Below are positions 50,224 to 60,195 of a stretch of DNA of 64,000 nt, one piece after another. The notes below the pieces were generated by a model. It worked only from the letters and a program-made list of their open reading frames with translations. It was not told where the DNA came from and ran no database searches. The first letter of the stretch is position 1. Every line of letters begins with the position of its first letter. Source of the stretch: Pseudoxanthomonas sp. PXM01 (GTDB taxonomy: Bacteria > Pseudomonadota > Gammaproteobacteria > Xanthomonadales > Xanthomonadaceae); assembly GCF_014851815.1 (NCBI RefSeq), contig NZ_JACVAJ010000001.1:1488001-1552000 (forward strand). Direction: 5' to 3'. A program made the translations under genes and the position numbers.

Positions 50224-51588
50224 TCAGGCGTCGCGCGGCTGTTCGTCGGGCGTCGCACCACGATCCGGCGAGAACCGCAACGTGGCCACCACGCCCTTCG
50301 GTTCTCCCGGGCGCACGCCCACCTGCCATCCGTACAACGCGCACAGGCGACTGACGATGGACAGGCCGATGCCACCGCCCTGCGAATGGCCGGCATGGGT
50401 ACCGCGGTACCCGCGCTCGAACAGGCGCGCCGCATCTTCCTTGCTCAGGCCGGGGCCGGAGTCGATGACTTCCACGGCATCCGGCAACAGGCGCACGACC
50501 ACCTCGCCTTCCTTGGTGTATTTCACCGCGTTGCCGATCAGGTTGCCCAGTGCGACCGACAGCGCGGCCTCGGGCGAGTCGACGGTCACGCCGCCCTCGC
50601 CTTCGACACGCAGCACCAGCGGCTTGCCACCCAATGTCGCGCGATGCGCGTCCAGCAACTGGTCGACGACGCGCGCGACATCGGTGTTGCCATGGCCGCG
50701 CTCGTTGCGGGACAGCAGCAGCAGCGCACTGATCAAGTCCGTGCATTGCTGTTCGGCGCGCTGGATGCGCTGGATGCGGATGCGCGTCTTCTCGTCCATG
50801 TCCGGCCGCGACAGCATCAGCTCGACCGAGCCACGGATGATGGCCAGCGGCGTACGCAGTTCGTGGCTGACGTCGGCGTTGAACTCGCGGTCGCGCTGCA
50901 CCACCTCGGTCAGGCGCCCGGAATAGTCGTCCAGCGCCTTCGCCAGCTCGCCTACTTCGTCCTGCGGAAAGTGCGGCGCGAGCGGCCGGGGATTGCTGCT
51001 GCCGCGGTAAGCGCGGAGCCGCGCCGCCAGCTCGGAGACCGGACTCATCACGCGGGAGGCCGACCACCACCCCACGACCAGCGAGAACGCCGTGAACAGG
51101 AGGATCGAGCCGTACACCGTCCGCTTGAACTGCACCTCGGCACGCGCGGTCTGGCCCATGTCGTAAGCGATGAAGAACCATACCTGCGGCGTCTTCCGGA
51201 CGCCGAGCTTGTACAGCGACGGCCGTCCGTCGTCGCCCATGGCGGTGATGCTGTGGATGCCATCCGGCAACGCATACCACTCGGGCCGATTGACCCGGAC
51301 ACTCTCGAACTTGTCCGGGAGGTAGTAGTACGCCTTGATCTGCTCGACGGGCGCGCCGACGACCCTGCCATTGGTCTGGATGAATCTTCGCCAGGACTCG
51401 TCGAGGTTGCGATTCATCACGTCTTCGACGAGCTGGTCCTCCACGCGCTGCCGCGCGAGGATCGTCGCGTAGGCGAACAGGACCGTCAGGCCGAAGCCCA
51501 ACAGCACGAACGACAGGATGATGCGGGTGCGCAGCCGCCGCCGGAAGCGGCGGTGGCGGCGGGGTTTCGACGACTCAGTTGTTGGCAT
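50224..51588 (-). CDS. Sensor histidine kinase
   Basis: 454 residues. Helix 1 at about 22-43, periplasmic sensor of ~115 residues (45-158), helix 2 at about 159-176, HAMP domain, HisKA with phospho-acceptor His242 (FNADVSHELRTPLAIIRGS), and HATPase with NLIGNAVKYT, VIDSGPGLS and GGGIGLSIVSRL. It overlaps the response regulator by 14 bp. Layout resembles the VgrS/ColS kinases of xanthomonads, which respond to iron or metals, but the ExxE iron motif of VgrS is not evident in the periplasmic part, so I leave it unnamed. Confidence 0.9.
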   Translation of the reverse strand: MPTTESSKPRRHRRFRRRLRTRIILSFVLLGFGLTVLFAYATILARQRVEDQLVEDVMNRNLDESWRRFIQTNGRVVGAPVEQIKAYYYLPDKFESVRVNRPEWYALPDGIHSITAMGDDGRPSLYKLGVRKTPQVWFFIAYDMGQTARAEVQFKRTVYGSILLFTAFSLVVGWWSASRVMSPVSELAARLRAYRGSSNPRPLAPHFPQDEVGELAKALDDYSGRLTEVVQRDREFNADVSHELRTPLAIIRGSVELMLSRPDMDEKTRIRIQRIQRAEQQCTDLISALLLLSRNERGHGNTDVARVVDQLLDAHRATLGGKPLVLRVEGEGGVTVDSPEAALSVALGNLIGNAVKYTKEGEVVVRLLPDAVEVIDSGPGLSKEDAARLFERGYRGTHAGHSQGGGIGLSIVSRLCALYGWQVGVRPGEPKGVVATLRFSPDRGATPDEQPRDA

Positions 51589-52258
51589 CGGGCGCGGCGA
51601 TGCGGTATCCGATGCCGTGGCGCGTCTGGATGTAGGGCGAGTCGAACGGCTTGTCCACCACGGCGCGCAGGCCGTGGATGTGCACGCGCAGGGAGTCCGA
51701 ATCCGGCAGCTCTTCGCCCCAGACGCGCGTTTCCAGTTCCTGGCGCGTCACCACGGCGGGCGAGGCTTCCATCAGCGCCTGCAGGATTTTCAGCGCCGTC
51801 GGGTTCAGCTGCAGCAGCTTGGCCTGGCGACGCACTTCCAGCGTGTCGAGGTTGTACTCCAGCTCGCCGACTTCCAGCACGCGCGTCTGCACGCCCTTGC
51901 CGCGGCGCGACAGCGCATTGAGGCGGACTTCGACTTCCTGCAGCGCGAACGGCTTGATCAGGTAGTCGTCGGCGCCGGAATCGAAGCCTGCCAGCTTGTT
52001 GTCCAGCGAATCGCGCGCGGTCAGCATCAGCACGGGCGTCTGCTTGCGCGCTTCGTTGCGGAGCTTGCGGCAGACTTCCAGGCCATCCATGCCCGGCAGG
52101 TTGAGGTCGAGGACGATCGCATCGAACTCATGCACCACCGCCAGGTGCAGACCGGTCACGCCGTCGGCCGCGAAGTCGACGGTATGCCCCCGCTCCTCCA
52201 GGTAGTCGCCGAGATTGGCGGCGATGTCGCTGTTGTCTTCGATGACGAGGATGCGCAC
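51575..52258 (-). CDS. OmpR/PhoB-type response regulator
   Basis: 227 residues from GTG 52258, which has GGGGAG 9 nt upstream. Receiver domain with acidic pocket E7-D8, phospho-acceptor D51 (AIVLDLNLPGMDGLEVC) and K in LIKPFAL; C-terminal winged helix with LNPTALKILQALMEASPAVV and SLRVHIHGLRAVVDKPFDSP, GIGYRI. Cognate partner of the overlapping kinase. The small secreted protein gene ends 5 bp before its start, so the three genes form an operon. Confidence 0.92.
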   Translation of the reverse strand: MRILVIEDNSDIAANLGDYLEERGHTVDFAADGVTGLHLAVVHEFDAIVLDLNLPGMDGLEVCRKLRNEARKQTPVLMLTARDSLDNKLAGFDSGADDYLIKPFALQEVEVRLNALSRRGKGVQTRVLEVGELEYNLDTLEVRRQAKLLQLNPTALKILQALMEASPAVVTRQELETRVWGEELPDSDSLRVHIHGLRAVVDKPFDSPYIQTRHGIGYRIAAPDANN

Positions 52259-52263
52259 CGGGC

Positions 52264-52743
52264 TCAGCTCCCCTTGTTGAAAGTGCCCGACGGATTGCGG
52301 CGCATGGTTTCCTGCGCTTCCTGGGCGTCGCGGCGGCGCTCGGCCACCGTCTTGCACTGCGTGGTGGTACGCAGCGAACCGATCTGCGCTTCACGACGGC
52401 ACACGAGCCGGCTGTCGGCGGCAGCCTGCGACAGGATCTGGTTGATGGTGTTCTGCTCGTTCAGCAGCTGCGTCTTCTGCTGCGGGTTGAGCGAACCGCC
52501 GTTCTCGTTGACGATCGCCGCGAGCCTGCCGAGCGACTCCTTGACGCTGGCGCGATCCGCGGCCGCGATCTCGGCGTAGGTCTCGCCGTCGTCGAGTTGC
52601 TTCTGGATCAGTTCGACCTGCTCGGGCAGCGGCTTGTTGAGATCAAGCGCCTGCGCCTTCTGGGGTTTGTCGCGGGGGGCGGCATGGGCGGCGGCCACGA
52701 AAGCCAGTGCCACCAATGCAGCGAGAATCGAGCGGCGCATCAT
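52264..52743 (-). CDS. Small periplasmic protein preceding the two-component genes
   Basis: 159 residues; signal peptide MMRRSILAALVALAFVAAAH then AA. The mature protein is helical and charged (LPEQVELIQKQLDDGETYAE, SVKESLGRLAAIVNENGGSL, KTQLLNEQNTINQILSQAAA) with two Cys near the C-terminus (RLVCRREAQ, TTQCKTV). AAGGA lies before the ATG. Being first in the operon with the kinase and regulator, it could modulate the sensor in the periplasm; that is an inference. Confidence 0.7.
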   Translation of the reverse strand: MMRRSILAALVALAFVAAAHAAPRDKPQKAQALDLNKPLPEQVELIQKQLDDGETYAEIAAADRASVKESLGRLAAIVNENGGSLNPQQKTQLLNEQNTINQILSQAAADSRLVCRREAQIGSLRTTTQCKTVAERRRDAQEAQETMRRNPSGTFNKGS

Positions 52744-52824
52744 GCGTCCTTTCCGTAGTGAGAGTTACCGAATTTATCCAGCGCGAGACGGGGCGGCAAG
52801 TGGCATCGGCGTCACGGCACCCGG

Positions 52825-52953
52825 ATAAAACAAGGCCCAGGCGGGTGGTCGCCCGCCTGGGCCAAACAATTGCCCCGATTACCGTAATCCTGTGCTTTCC
52901 AGATGTATCCACCGGGAGGAACGCAGAGCTTCGGTCCGGACAAGGCTACGCGG
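52825..52953 (-). ncRNA. Candidate small RNA or attenuated leader
   Basis: On the minus strand TTAACG (plus 52982-52987) and TTTAAT (plus 52960-52965) are separated by 16 bp, a good -35/-10 pair in an A/T-rich patch. Transcription from about 52953 would meet the strong terminator-like hairpin at 52863-52834, giving an RNA of ~125 nt. No reading frame is apparent in it. Alternatively it is the 5' leader of the 52743-50224 operon. Confidence 0.4.
52834..52863 (-). terminator. Strong hairpin with minus-strand T-rich tail
   Basis: GGCCCAGGCGGG (52834-52845) and CCCGCCTGGGCC (52852-52863) make a perfect 12-bp stem with a 6-nt loop. On the minus strand it is followed by TTGTTTTATCC. It can end a short transcript made from the promoter at 52960-52987, the rimK transcript, or act as an attenuator in the leader of the 52743 gene. 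Confidence 0.75.
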
Positions 52954-53034
52954 TTTTCGATTAAACCACCGTTAAAGAGCGCGTTAATTCTGCGTGAAAT
53001 ATCGATTCGAGGTCACGCGAAGCAGTCGCGAGCC

Positions 53035-53910
53035 CTATTCAGCCCGGGCAGCGAGGTAATCGACAATGCGCCCGGCGACATCCACGCCGCAAACCCCCTC
53101 GATGCCTTCCAGGCCGGGGGTCGAATTCACCTCCAGCACCAGCGGCCCTCGCTGGGCGCGGATCAGGTCCACCCCCGCGACGCCGAGCCCCAGCACTCTC
53201 GCCGCCCGGATGGCCACCGCACGCTCTTCCTCCGTGGCCTCGGCAAGCAGTGCCGTTCCGCCGCGATGGAGGTTGGAGCGGAAATCGCCCTCCGGCGCCT
53301 GCCGGCGCATCGACGCCACCACCTCGTCGCCCACCACCAAACAGCGCAGGTCAGCGCCTTCGGCCTCGCCGATGAACTCCTGCACCACGAAGCTGGCGTA
53401 CAGGCCCCGCAGGGCTTCCACGACGCTGCGGGAGGCGGAGGGCTTCTCGGTCAGCATCACGCCGGCACCCTGCGCGCCCTCGTTCAACTTGATCACGTGC
53501 GGGGGCGGCCCCAGCATCGACAGCAGGTCGGCCGTGTCGTCCGGGTTGTCGCCGAAGACGGTGACCGGCAGATCGATGCCTTGCGCGGCCAGCAACTGGT
53601 GGGCGCGCAGCTTGTCGCGCGCCCGCAGGATCGCGTCGGAAGGATTGGGGCTGTAGGTGCCCATCAGTTCGAACTGGCGCAGCACCGCGGTGCCGTAACG
53701 CGTGATCGACGCACCGATACGGGGAATGACGGCGTCGTAGCCCGCGAGCGATCGCCCCTTGTAACGCAGCTGGAATCCGCCGGACGAGATGCGCATGTAG
53801 CAGCGCAGCGGATCCAGCACGCGCACCGTGTGCCCGCGCTGCCGCGCCGCTTCGACCAGGCGACGCGTCGAGTACAGCTTGCCGTTGCGCGACAGGATGG
53901 CGAGCTTCAT
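53035..53910 (-). CDS. rimK: ATP-grasp ligase, RimK family
   Basis: 291 residues. [20 protein letters not shown] at the N-terminus, [20 protein letters not shown], then the ATP-grasp core [37 protein letters not shown] and [17 protein letters not shown] match RimK. In E. coli RimK adds glutamates to ribosomal protein S6; homologues modify other targets. ATG 53910 fits the family start; the nine upstream codons do not. Located just downstream of tRNA-Gly on the same strand. Confidence 0.9.
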   Translation of the reverse strand: MKLAILSRNGKLYSTRRLVEAARQRGHTVRVLDPLRCYMRISSGGFQLRYKGRSLAGYDAVIPRIGASITRYGTAVLRQFELMGTYSPNPSDAILRARDKLRAHQLLAAQGIDLPVTVFGDNPDDTADLLSMLGPPPHVIKLNEGAQGAGVMLTEKPSASRSVVEALRGLYASFVVQEFIGEAEGADLRCLVVGDEVVASMRRQAPEGDFRSNLHRGGTALLAEATEEERAVAIRAARVLGLGVAGVDLIRAQRGPLVLEVNSTPGLEGIEGVCGVDVAGRIVDYLAARAE

Positions 53911-53986
53911 GGGGAGTCGGTCACGAGAGTCCCGCACAGCATGCCACGCCCGGAAGCGGGGACGATGACAGGAGAAGGGGGCGGGA

Positions 53987-54060
53987 TGGAGCGGGTGATG
54001 GGAATCGAACCCACGCTAGCAGCTTGGGAAGCTGCAGTTCTACCATTGAACTACACCCGC
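53987..54060 (-). tRNA. tRNA-Gly(CCC)
   Basis: 74-nt cloverleaf on the minus strand. Acceptor stem GCGGGTG with CACCCGC, discriminator T and encoded CCA (plus 53987-53989). Anticodon loop TTCCCAA in the stem GCAGC/GCTGC gives anticodon CCC; the T-arm is GTGGG-TTCGATT-CCCAT. Single tRNA, upstream of rimK. Confidence 0.97.
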
Positions 54061-54139
54061 ACGATGGCGCGAGTCTATGCCGCGGCGCGCGGCAAGGCAA
54101 TGCGGCGCCCGTGGCGGGCACCGCATTGCCCGGCGTGCA

Positions 54140-55972
54140 TCAGAAGCCGCCGCTCAAGGTCATGAAGGCGGTGGTGTTGGTGCCGCCGCCCTGGTTGACC
54201 GTGGTGTTGACGCCCAGATTGGCGTCGAACCCGAACAGCCTGGTGCGCGCACCCAGCAGCAGCGTGCCGTAGCTGTCGTCGGTATCCAGGCCCGGCACCG
54301 CGTAGGGTGCCGTGCCCGGCATCGACAGCGACTGGGCGAACACTTCCGCGGCCGGATCCTCGAACTCGCGATCCACCGTCAGGCGGGCGTATGGCTGCAG
54401 GTGATCGTTGATCGCATAGCTGACCTGCCAGCCGGCGCTGCCGATCAGCGAATCGAAGTCCTGGTCCGGGTACGCCAGCGCGGTCGAGTTGATGTTGCTC
54501 TCGCTGTAGCCGTCCATCTCGATGGTCTGCGACACCACGCTCACCACCGGGCCATGGCGGAACGCGCCATCGCCGAACTCGTAGCCGGCGCTCGCGCCAA
54601 CGGTCAGGTTGGTGCCATCCGGCGAACCGCTGTGGCGACGCGTCACCCCACCGAGCTGCACTTCGCGGTCGATGTCGTAGGAGATCCAGCTGTAGCTGAC
54701 CTGCGCGTTCGCCCACAGGTGGTCGCCGTACCAGCCGGCGAAGCCGCCGATCGTGGCATCGGACTCATCGAAGCTGCCACGGCGCAGGCCGAAGTCGTAC
54801 TTCGCCCGGCCGTAGCCGGCGAAGGCGCCATACACCCAGGACCCGCTCGACCAGTCCACGCCGAACGTACCCATCGGGCCCGCACCGTCGTACAGGTTGC
54901 CGTCGTCGTAGCGCAGGAAGTCGCCACGCACGTCGCCCCACCAGCGCATGCCATCGGCTTCCGGCTTGCCGGCGACATGGGATGCCACGCGATCGGCACG
55001 AGCGCGGCCATGCACCGACGCGGTGTAAGGCAGCAGTGCGATCTGGCGCGGACCTTCCAGCACCGACACCGCGTACTGCGACAGGATCTCGTGCGCCTTG
55101 GACGACGGGTGCACGCCGTCGGCGAAGGCGTAGACATCGGCCGCATTCGGGGTGGCGTAGTTCAGCGGACTGCAGGTGACCGACGAGGCGGTGATCTGCG
55201 GGTTGCAGGCGGTACCGGTGACGTTGCCGAAGCCGTATTCCGCCGGGCTCGCCACGATCTCGCGCAGCAGCGTGAAGGTATCCAGCGGAATGATGCGCAG
55301 GCCGGCGGTGTTGAGGGCACCAAACAGCGCGGTGTTGTAGGTGGTGGCCAGCTGCGTGCCGGTGGCCTGCGCCGTCGGCCCGCCCGCGCGGAACTGCGGC
55401 GTCACGCCGAGGTCGGGGATCGTCGGCACCAGGATGTAGCGGGCACCGGCGTTCTGCAGCGTACCGATGATGCCGACCTGCGCGGTGACGGCACCGCCGA
55501 TCGTGGTCTGGGCCGGTGCGCCCCCCACGACGGCGAACAGGTCGTTGGCGCCACCCCAGATGGTGTACAGCGCATTGGGATCGGCGCGGCCGCCATTGGC
55601 GGACAGGTAGCTGGTCAGCTGCGAGGTCATCGACGGGATCGGACCCAGCGCGCCCGAAGTATTGGTGCCCACGCGCGCGCCACCGACGGCGTAGTTGGTG
55701 CCGCCCTGGTTGGCGCTGCCGGCACCGGTACCGTAGTACTCGGCCATGTACTCGGACCAGACCTGGCCGGGGTTGGTGGTGAAGCGGCCGAGGATGGCAC
55801 CGTTCGGGCCGATCGCTTGGATCAGCGCCGGGCGGAAGTGGCCCGAGTCGGTGAGGCTGTCGCCGAAGAAGATGGTCTGGGAATACGGGCTGTCGCCTGC
55901 CAGGACAGGGGCGGCCGCCACCGCCAGCGCGACGGCCAGCAGGGAGCGGACGGGCGAGAAGGAACGCTTCAT
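54140..55972 (-). CDS. GDSL esterase autotransporter (EstA/EstP-like)
   Basis: 610 residues from ATG 55972. Signal peptide ([19 protein letters not shown]), a GDSL hydrolase passenger (block [17 protein letters not shown] with Ser39; IWGGANDLF for block III; D285-x-x-H288 in [12 protein letters not shown]), and a C-terminal ~270-residue autotransporter beta-barrel ending TLSGGF. The passenger remains attached at the cell surface in Pseudomonas EstA and hydrolyses acyl esters, with effects on motility and biofilm there. Monocistronic; divergent from thiS. Confidence 0.93.
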   Translation of the reverse strand: MKRSFSPVRSLLAVALAVAAAPVLAGDSPYSQTIFFGDSLTDSGHFRPALIQAIGPNGAILGRFTTNPGQVWSEYMAEYYGTGAGSANQGGTNYAVGGARVGTNTSGALGPIPSMTSQLTSYLSANGGRADPNALYTIWGGANDLFAVVGGAPAQTTIGGAVTAQVGIIGTLQNAGARYILVPTIPDLGVTPQFRAGGPTAQATGTQLATTYNTALFGALNTAGLRIIPLDTFTLLREIVASPAEYGFGNVTGTACNPQITASSVTCSPLNYATPNAADVYAFADGVHPSSKAHEILSQYAVSVLEGPRQIALLPYTASVHGRARADRVASHVAGKPEADGMRWWGDVRGDFLRYDDGNLYDGAGPMGTFGVDWSSGSWVYGAFAGYGRAKYDFGLRRGSFDESDATIGGFAGWYGDHLWANAQVSYSWISYDIDREVQLGGVTRRHSGSPDGTNLTVGASAGYEFGDGAFRHGPVVSVVSQTIEMDGYSESNINSTALAYPDQDFDSLIGSAGWQVSYAINDHLQPYARLTVDREFEDPAAEVFAQSLSMPGTAPYAVPGLDTDDSYGTLLLGARTRLFGFDANLGVNTTVNQGGGTNTTAFMTLSGGF

Positions 55973-56112
55973 GGAATCTCCGGGGCAAGGAATGGACGGG
56001 CTGCGCGCCGGCTCTGCCGTACGGCTGCGCATGGCGCGCATCGTTCCACCAAGCCCGTCGGGGTACACGCTGCAATGCGGCAAGCCGCCGCACCATCGGC
56101 GACAATACCGGC

Positions 56113-56313
56113 ATGGACATCCAGTTGAATGGGCAGCCGCAGGCGCTGCCCGAGCAGAGCACCATCGCCACCCTTCTCCACTCGCAGGGCCTGGCCGAGC
56201 GCCGCGTGGCCATCGAGGTCAATGGCGAGATCATCCCGCGCGGCCAGCACGCGCAGCACCTGCTGCAGGCCGGCGACCGCGTCGAGATCGTGCACGCGCT
56301 CGGCGGCGGCTGA
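56113..56313 (+). CDS. thiS: Thiazole biosynthesis sulfur carrier ThiS
   Basis: 66 residues, ubiquitin-like fold, ending in the required di-Gly (HALGGG) that is adenylated and thiocarboxylated. [10 protein letters not shown] and the [20 protein letters not shown] stretch are typical. 56 bp before thiG. No TPP riboswitch (THI box) is visible in the 140 bp upstream, so feedback control must lie elsewhere. Confidence 0.95.
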   Translation: MDIQLNGQPQALPEQSTIATLLHSQGLAERRVAIEVNGEIIPRGQHAQHLLQAGDRVEIVHALGGG

Positions 56314-56369
56314 GCGCCAGGGTCGCCGTCGACGGGACGCATCGGCGTCACATGGGCGATAATCGCCGC

Positions 56370-57164
56370 ATGTCGAACACCGCCCCCCATGACCCGCTGG
56401 TGATCGCGGGCAAGACCTACCGTTCCCGCCTGCTGACCGGCACCGGCAAGTTCAAGGATTTCGAGGAAACCCGCCTGGCCACCGAGGCCGCGGGCGCCGA
56501 GATCGTCACCGTCGCCATCCGCCGCACCAACCTCGGCCAGTCACCCAACGAGCCCAACCTGCTCGACGTGCTGCCGCCGGACAAGTACACGATCCTGCCC
56601 AACACCGCCGGCTGCTACACAGCGGCCGATGCGGTGCGCACCTGCCGGCTGGCGCGCGAACTGCTCGACGGCCACACCCTGGTGAAGCTGGAAGTGCTGG
56701 GCGACGAGAAGACCCTCTATCCCGATGTCGTGCAGACGCTGGCTGCCGCCGAGACGCTGGTCGCCGACGGGTTCCAGGTGATGGTCTACACCAGCGACGA
56801 CCCCATCCTCGCCCGCCGCCTGGAAGAGCTCGGCTGCGTGGCGGTGATGCCGCTGGCCGCGCCGATCGGCTCCGGCCTGGGCGTACAGAACAAGTACAAC
56901 CTGCTGGAAATCATCGAGAACGCCAAGGTACCCGTGCTGGTCGATGCCGGCGTCGGCACCGCGTCCGATGCTGCCATCGCCATGGAACTGGGCTGTGATG
57001 GTGTACTGATGAACACTGCCATCGCCGGCGCGAAGCATCCCGTGCTGATGGCCAGCGCCATGCGCAAGGCCGTCGAAGCCGGCCGCGAAGCCTTCCTGGC
57101 CGGCCGCATTCCGCGCAAGCGCAACGCCTCGGCCTCCAGCCCGATCGACGGCCTGATCGGCTGA
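56370..57164 (+). CDS. thiG: Thiazole synthase ThiG
   Basis: 264 residues, TIM barrel. Lys106 ([16 protein letters not shown]) forms the imine with deoxyxylulose 5-phosphate. [55 protein letters not shown] and [20 protein letters not shown] are family blocks. Uses ThiS thiocarboxylate as sulfur donor. Its stop shares one base with the trmB ATG (TGATG). Confidence 0.97.
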   Translation: MSNTAPHDPLVIAGKTYRSRLLTGTGKFKDFEETRLATEAAGAEIVTVAIRRTNLGQSPNEPNLLDVLPPDKYTILPNTAGCYTAADAVRTCRLARELLDGHTLVKLEVLGDEKTLYPDVVQTLAAAETLVADGFQVMVYTSDDPILARRLEELGCVAVMPLAAPIGSGLGVQNKYNLLEIIENAKVPVLVDAGVGTASDAAIAMELGCDGVLMNTAIAGAKHPVLMASAMRKAVEAGREAFLAGRIPRKRNASASSPIDGLIG

Positions 57165-57898
57165 TGACGGATCCGTTTTCCAGCCCTGGCGCGAAGACGC
57201 CGCCCAAGCCGTTCACCCCGACCGAGGGCCGGCGTGAAATCCGCAGCTTCGTACTGCGCCAGGGCCGCTTCACCGATGCGCAGCAGCGGGCTTTCGACAC
57301 GCAATGGCCACGCTTCGGGCTGGAGTACACCGGCGCACCGCGCGATTACGACGCGGCGTTCGGACGTTCCGCGCTGCGCGTGCTGGAGATCGGCTTCGGC
57401 AACGGCGAGGCGCTGCGCTTCGCCGCCGCCCACGACAAGGCGCGCGACTACATCGGCCTGGAAGTGCATGCGCCCGGCGTCGGCCGGCTGTTGAACGCGC
57501 TGGCCGAGGACGGCAGCGACCACGTGCGCATTTACCACCACGATGCGGTGGAAGTGCTGCAGCACGAAGTCGCCGACGGCTCGCTGGACGAAGTGCGCAT
57601 CTATTTTCCCGATCCGTGGCACAAGAAGCGCCACAACAAGCGCCGCCTGGTGCAGCCCGCGTTCGCGGCGCTCATCACGCGCAAGCTGCGCTCCGGCGGC
57701 CGCTTGCATTGCGCCACCGACTGGGAAGCCTACGCCGAGCACATGTGGGACGTGCTGGACGCGACCCCGGGTCTGAGCAACCGCGCCGGCCTGCGCGGCA
57801 GCGTGCCGCGCCCCGACTGGCGACCCCAGACGCATTTCGAGACCCGCGGCCAGAAGCTCGGCCACGGCGTGTGGGATCTTCTGTACGACCGCGAGTAA
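57164..57898 (+). CDS. trmB: tRNA (guanine-N7)-methyltransferase TrmB
   Basis: 244 residues. Makes m7G46 in tRNA using [23 protein letters not shown] is motif [19 protein letters not shown] follows, [20 protein letters not shown] is the signature catalytic block, and [20 protein letters not shown] is standard. Start overlaps the thiG stop (TGATG), a thiG-trmB arrangement common in xanthomonads. Confidence 0.96.
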   Translation: MTDPFSSPGAKTPPKPFTPTEGRREIRSFVLRQGRFTDAQQRAFDTQWPRFGLEYTGAPRDYDAAFGRSALRVLEIGFGNGEALRFAAAHDKARDYIGLEVHAPGVGRLLNALAEDGSDHVRIYHHDAVEVLQHEVADGSLDEVRIYFPDPWHKKRHNKRRLVQPAFAALITRKLRSGGRLHCATDWEAYAEHMWDVLDATPGLSNRAGLRGSVPRPDWRPQTHFETRGQKLGHGVWDLLYDRE

Positions 57899-57931
57899 CA
57901 CCGCAGCACGCACCAGGAAACCGACCGCGAC

Positions 57932-59800
57932 ATGGAAAACGCGCTGACGCTGACCAACGACATGAAGCTCGTCCTCGGGCTGGTCGGCTTCACGATGGCG
58001 ATGTTCCTGTTCGAGCGCATCCGCGCCGACCTGGTGGCGCTGGTGGTGCTGGTGGTGCTGGGCATCACCGGCCTGATCGCGCCGGAGGAGATCTTCGGCG
58101 GCTTTTCCGGCAACGCGGTGATGAGCATCATCGCCACCATGATCCTCGGCGCCGGCCTGGACCGCACCGGTGCGCTGAACCGGCTGGCATCCTGGCTGCT
58201 GCGCCGCGGGCATGGCATCGAGCAGCGCCTGCTGCTGATGACCACCGCCATCGCCAGCCTCAACTCGTCCTTCATGCAGAACCCGTCGGTGATGGCCCTG
58301 TTCATGCCGGTCGCCTCGCGCCTGTCCTCGCGGACCGGCCTGTCGATGCAGCGGCTGCTGCTGCCGATCGCCGCGGCCATCGTCATGGGCGGCGCGTTCA
58401 CCATGGTCGGCAACTCGCCGCTGATCCTGCTCAACGACTTGCTGGTCTCGGCGAACAACAACCTGCCCTCGGGCATGGCCACGCTGGAGCCGCTGCGCAT
58501 GTTCGCGCCGTGGCCGATCGGCCTGGCGCTGGTGATCGCCTCGCTGGTGTACTTCCGCTACTACGGCGACCGCAAACTCAAGGAAGAAACGCAGGACAGC
58601 GACGGCGCGGTGACGCCGGCGCGCACCGAGAGCTACTTCGCCAACACCTACGGCATCGAAGGCGACGTGTTCGAACTGGTGGTCAGCGCGGAGAGCCCGC
58701 TGGTCGGCATGTCGCTGGGCGAGGCCGAAGCCCTGCACGATGCGCCGCTGATGCTCGCGCTGCAGACCGGCAACGACACGCGCCTGTCGCCGCCGGCGGA
58801 CATGCGCATCTGGGTGGGCAGCGTGCTGGGCGTGATGGGCGCGCGGCAGGACATCAGCGACTTCGCGCAGAACCAGTTCCTGCGCATGTCCTCGCGGCTG
58901 CGCCACTTCGGCGACCTGTTCAATCCCAGCCGCGCCGGCATCTCCGAGGCGGTGGTGCCGCCCACCTCGAAGTTCATCGGCAAGACCGCGCGCGAGCTGC
59001 GACTGCGCAAGCAGAACGGCATCAGCCTGCTGGCGATCAACCGCGACAAGAAGGTCATCCGCGAGAACGTGCGCGACGAAAAGCTGCGCGCCGGCGACAT
59101 GCTGGTGTTCCACAGCATCTGGCAGGACCTGGGACTGGCGGCGGAGAGCCGCGACTTCGTGGTGGTGACCGACTATCCGAAGGGCGAACAGCGACCGCAC
59201 AAGTTCAAGATCGCGATGACGATCTTCGCCATCACCATCATCATCGCGCTGACCTCCAAGCTGCCGGTCGCGCTGACGCTGATGACCGGCGTGGCCGGCA
59301 TGCTGCTGACCGGCGTGCTGCGCATGGACGAAGCCTACGGCGCGATCAACTGGAAAACGGTGTTCCTGATGGCGGGCCTGATCCCGCTCGGCTGGGCGAT
59401 GGACAGCAGTGGCGCGGCCGCGTGGGTGGCCGGGCATACGGTCGAGCGGCTGCCGGAGGGCATCCCCGTGTGGGTGCTGGAGATCGCCATCGCGCTGCTG
59501 ACCACCGCGTTCTCGCTGGTCATCAGCCATGTCGGCGCCACCATCGTGATGGTGCCCATGGCGATCAACCTCGCGCTCGCGGCGGGCGGCAACCCCACGG
59601 CCTTCGCGCTGATCGTGGCGTTGTCGGCATCCAACAACCTGATGACCGCGTCCAACCCGGTGATCTCGATGATCGTGGGCCCCGCCAACTACACCTCGCG
59701 CCAGCTGTGGCGTGTCGGCGGCCCGTTGTCGCTGGTCTACACCGTCGTCGTCGTGCTGACAGTCAACGCGCTGTTCTGGTGGAACGGAAGCCCAGGATGA
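57932..59800 (+). CDS. SLC13-type permease with two RCK_C (TrkA-C) domains
   Basis: 622 residues. Two groups of membrane helices (about 10-210 and 430-615) flank a cytoplasmic part with two RCK_C domains (near 225-305 and 320-405, e.g. GDVFELVVSAESPLVGMSLG and LRLRKQNGISLLAINRDKKV). Transport motifs: IASLNSSFMQNPSVMALFMP, TMVGNSPLILLND, and the paired NNLMTASNPVISMIVGPANY. These DASS-like carriers move sulfate, dicarboxylates or phosphate; RCK domains imply gating by a small ligand. Substrate unknown. Overlaps the next gene by 4 bp. Confidence 0.88.
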   Translation: MENALTLTNDMKLVLGLVGFTMAMFLFERIRADLVALVVLVVLGITGLIAPEEIFGGFSGNAVMSIIATMILGAGLDRTGALNRLASWLLRRGHGIEQRLLLMTTAIASLNSSFMQNPSVMALFMPVASRLSSRTGLSMQRLLLPIAAAIVMGGAFTMVGNSPLILLNDLLVSANNNLPSGMATLEPLRMFAPWPIGLALVIASLVYFRYYGDRKLKEETQDSDGAVTPARTESYFANTYGIEGDVFELVVSAESPLVGMSLGEAEALHDAPLMLALQTGNDTRLSPPADMRIWVGSVLGVMGARQDISDFAQNQFLRMSSRLRHFGDLFNPSRAGISEAVVPPTSKFIGKTARELRLRKQNGISLLAINRDKKVIRENVRDEKLRAGDMLVFHSIWQDLGLAAESRDFVVVTDYPKGEQRPHKFKIAMTIFAITIIIALTSKLPVALTLMTGVAGMLLTGVLRMDEAYGAINWKTVFLMAGLIPLGWAMDSSGAAAWVAGHTVERLPEGIPVWVLEIAIALLTTAFSLVISHVGATIVMVPMAINLALAAGGNPTAFALIVALSASNNLMTASNPVISMIVGPANYTSRQLWRVGGPLSLVYTVVVVLTVNALFWWNGSPG

Positions 59801-60189
59801 CGACGCCCTCACTGACCCTGCTGCTGGTGCCCGGTCGCTACGCGGTGGTGCAACTGCCCGCCGACGCGTCGCTCCCCCCCTGGTGGCCCACGACCGGCAT
59901 GCGCCATGCCGGCTGGACCGACGACGAACTGTCGCTGGTCTGCGAAGAAGCGCAGGTGCCCGGGGACGTGCGCTGCCAGCGCGGCTGGCGCATGTTCAAG
60001 CTGCAGGGGCCGTTCGACTTCGCGCTGACCGGCATCCTGAAGGCGGTGCTGGATCCGCTGGCGGCGGCCGGCGTGGGCATCTTCGCGATCTCCACCTTCG
60101 ACACCGATTACGTGCTGGTGCAGGAACCGCAGCTCGAGATGGCCCTGCAGGCATTGCGCGGACACGGTCACCGGGTATCCGGCGACTAG
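59797..60189 (+). CDS. Small ACT-like (CASTOR-type) protein
   Basis: 130 residues. Two half-domains: LTLLLVPGRYAVVQLPADAS and GWRMFKLQGPFDFALTGILK then VLDPLAAAGVGIFAISTFDT and DYVLVQ, the ACT-type ligand-binding arrangement of CASTOR/YbaK-like single proteins. The ATG overlaps the permease stop as ATGA. It may bind an amino acid and act on the permease; that is an inference from coupling only. Confidence 0.75.
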   Translation: MTTPSLTLLLVPGRYAVVQLPADASLPPWWPTTGMRHAGWTDDELSLVCEEAQVPGDVRCQRGWRMFKLQGPFDFALTGILKAVLDPLAAAGVGIFAISTFDTDYVLVQEPQLEMALQALRGHGHRVSGD

Positions 60190-60195
60190 CGTCCG

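Noticed and set aside
55973-56112. TPP riboswitch upstream of thiS
   Set aside because: No CTGAGA or ACCTGATC-type THI-box sequence in the 140 bp before thiS.
56786-59812. 1008-codon minus-strand frame over thiG, trmB and the permease
   Set aside because: Shadow of confirmed genes; composition is His/Gln/Arg-rich and no ribosome site or domain.
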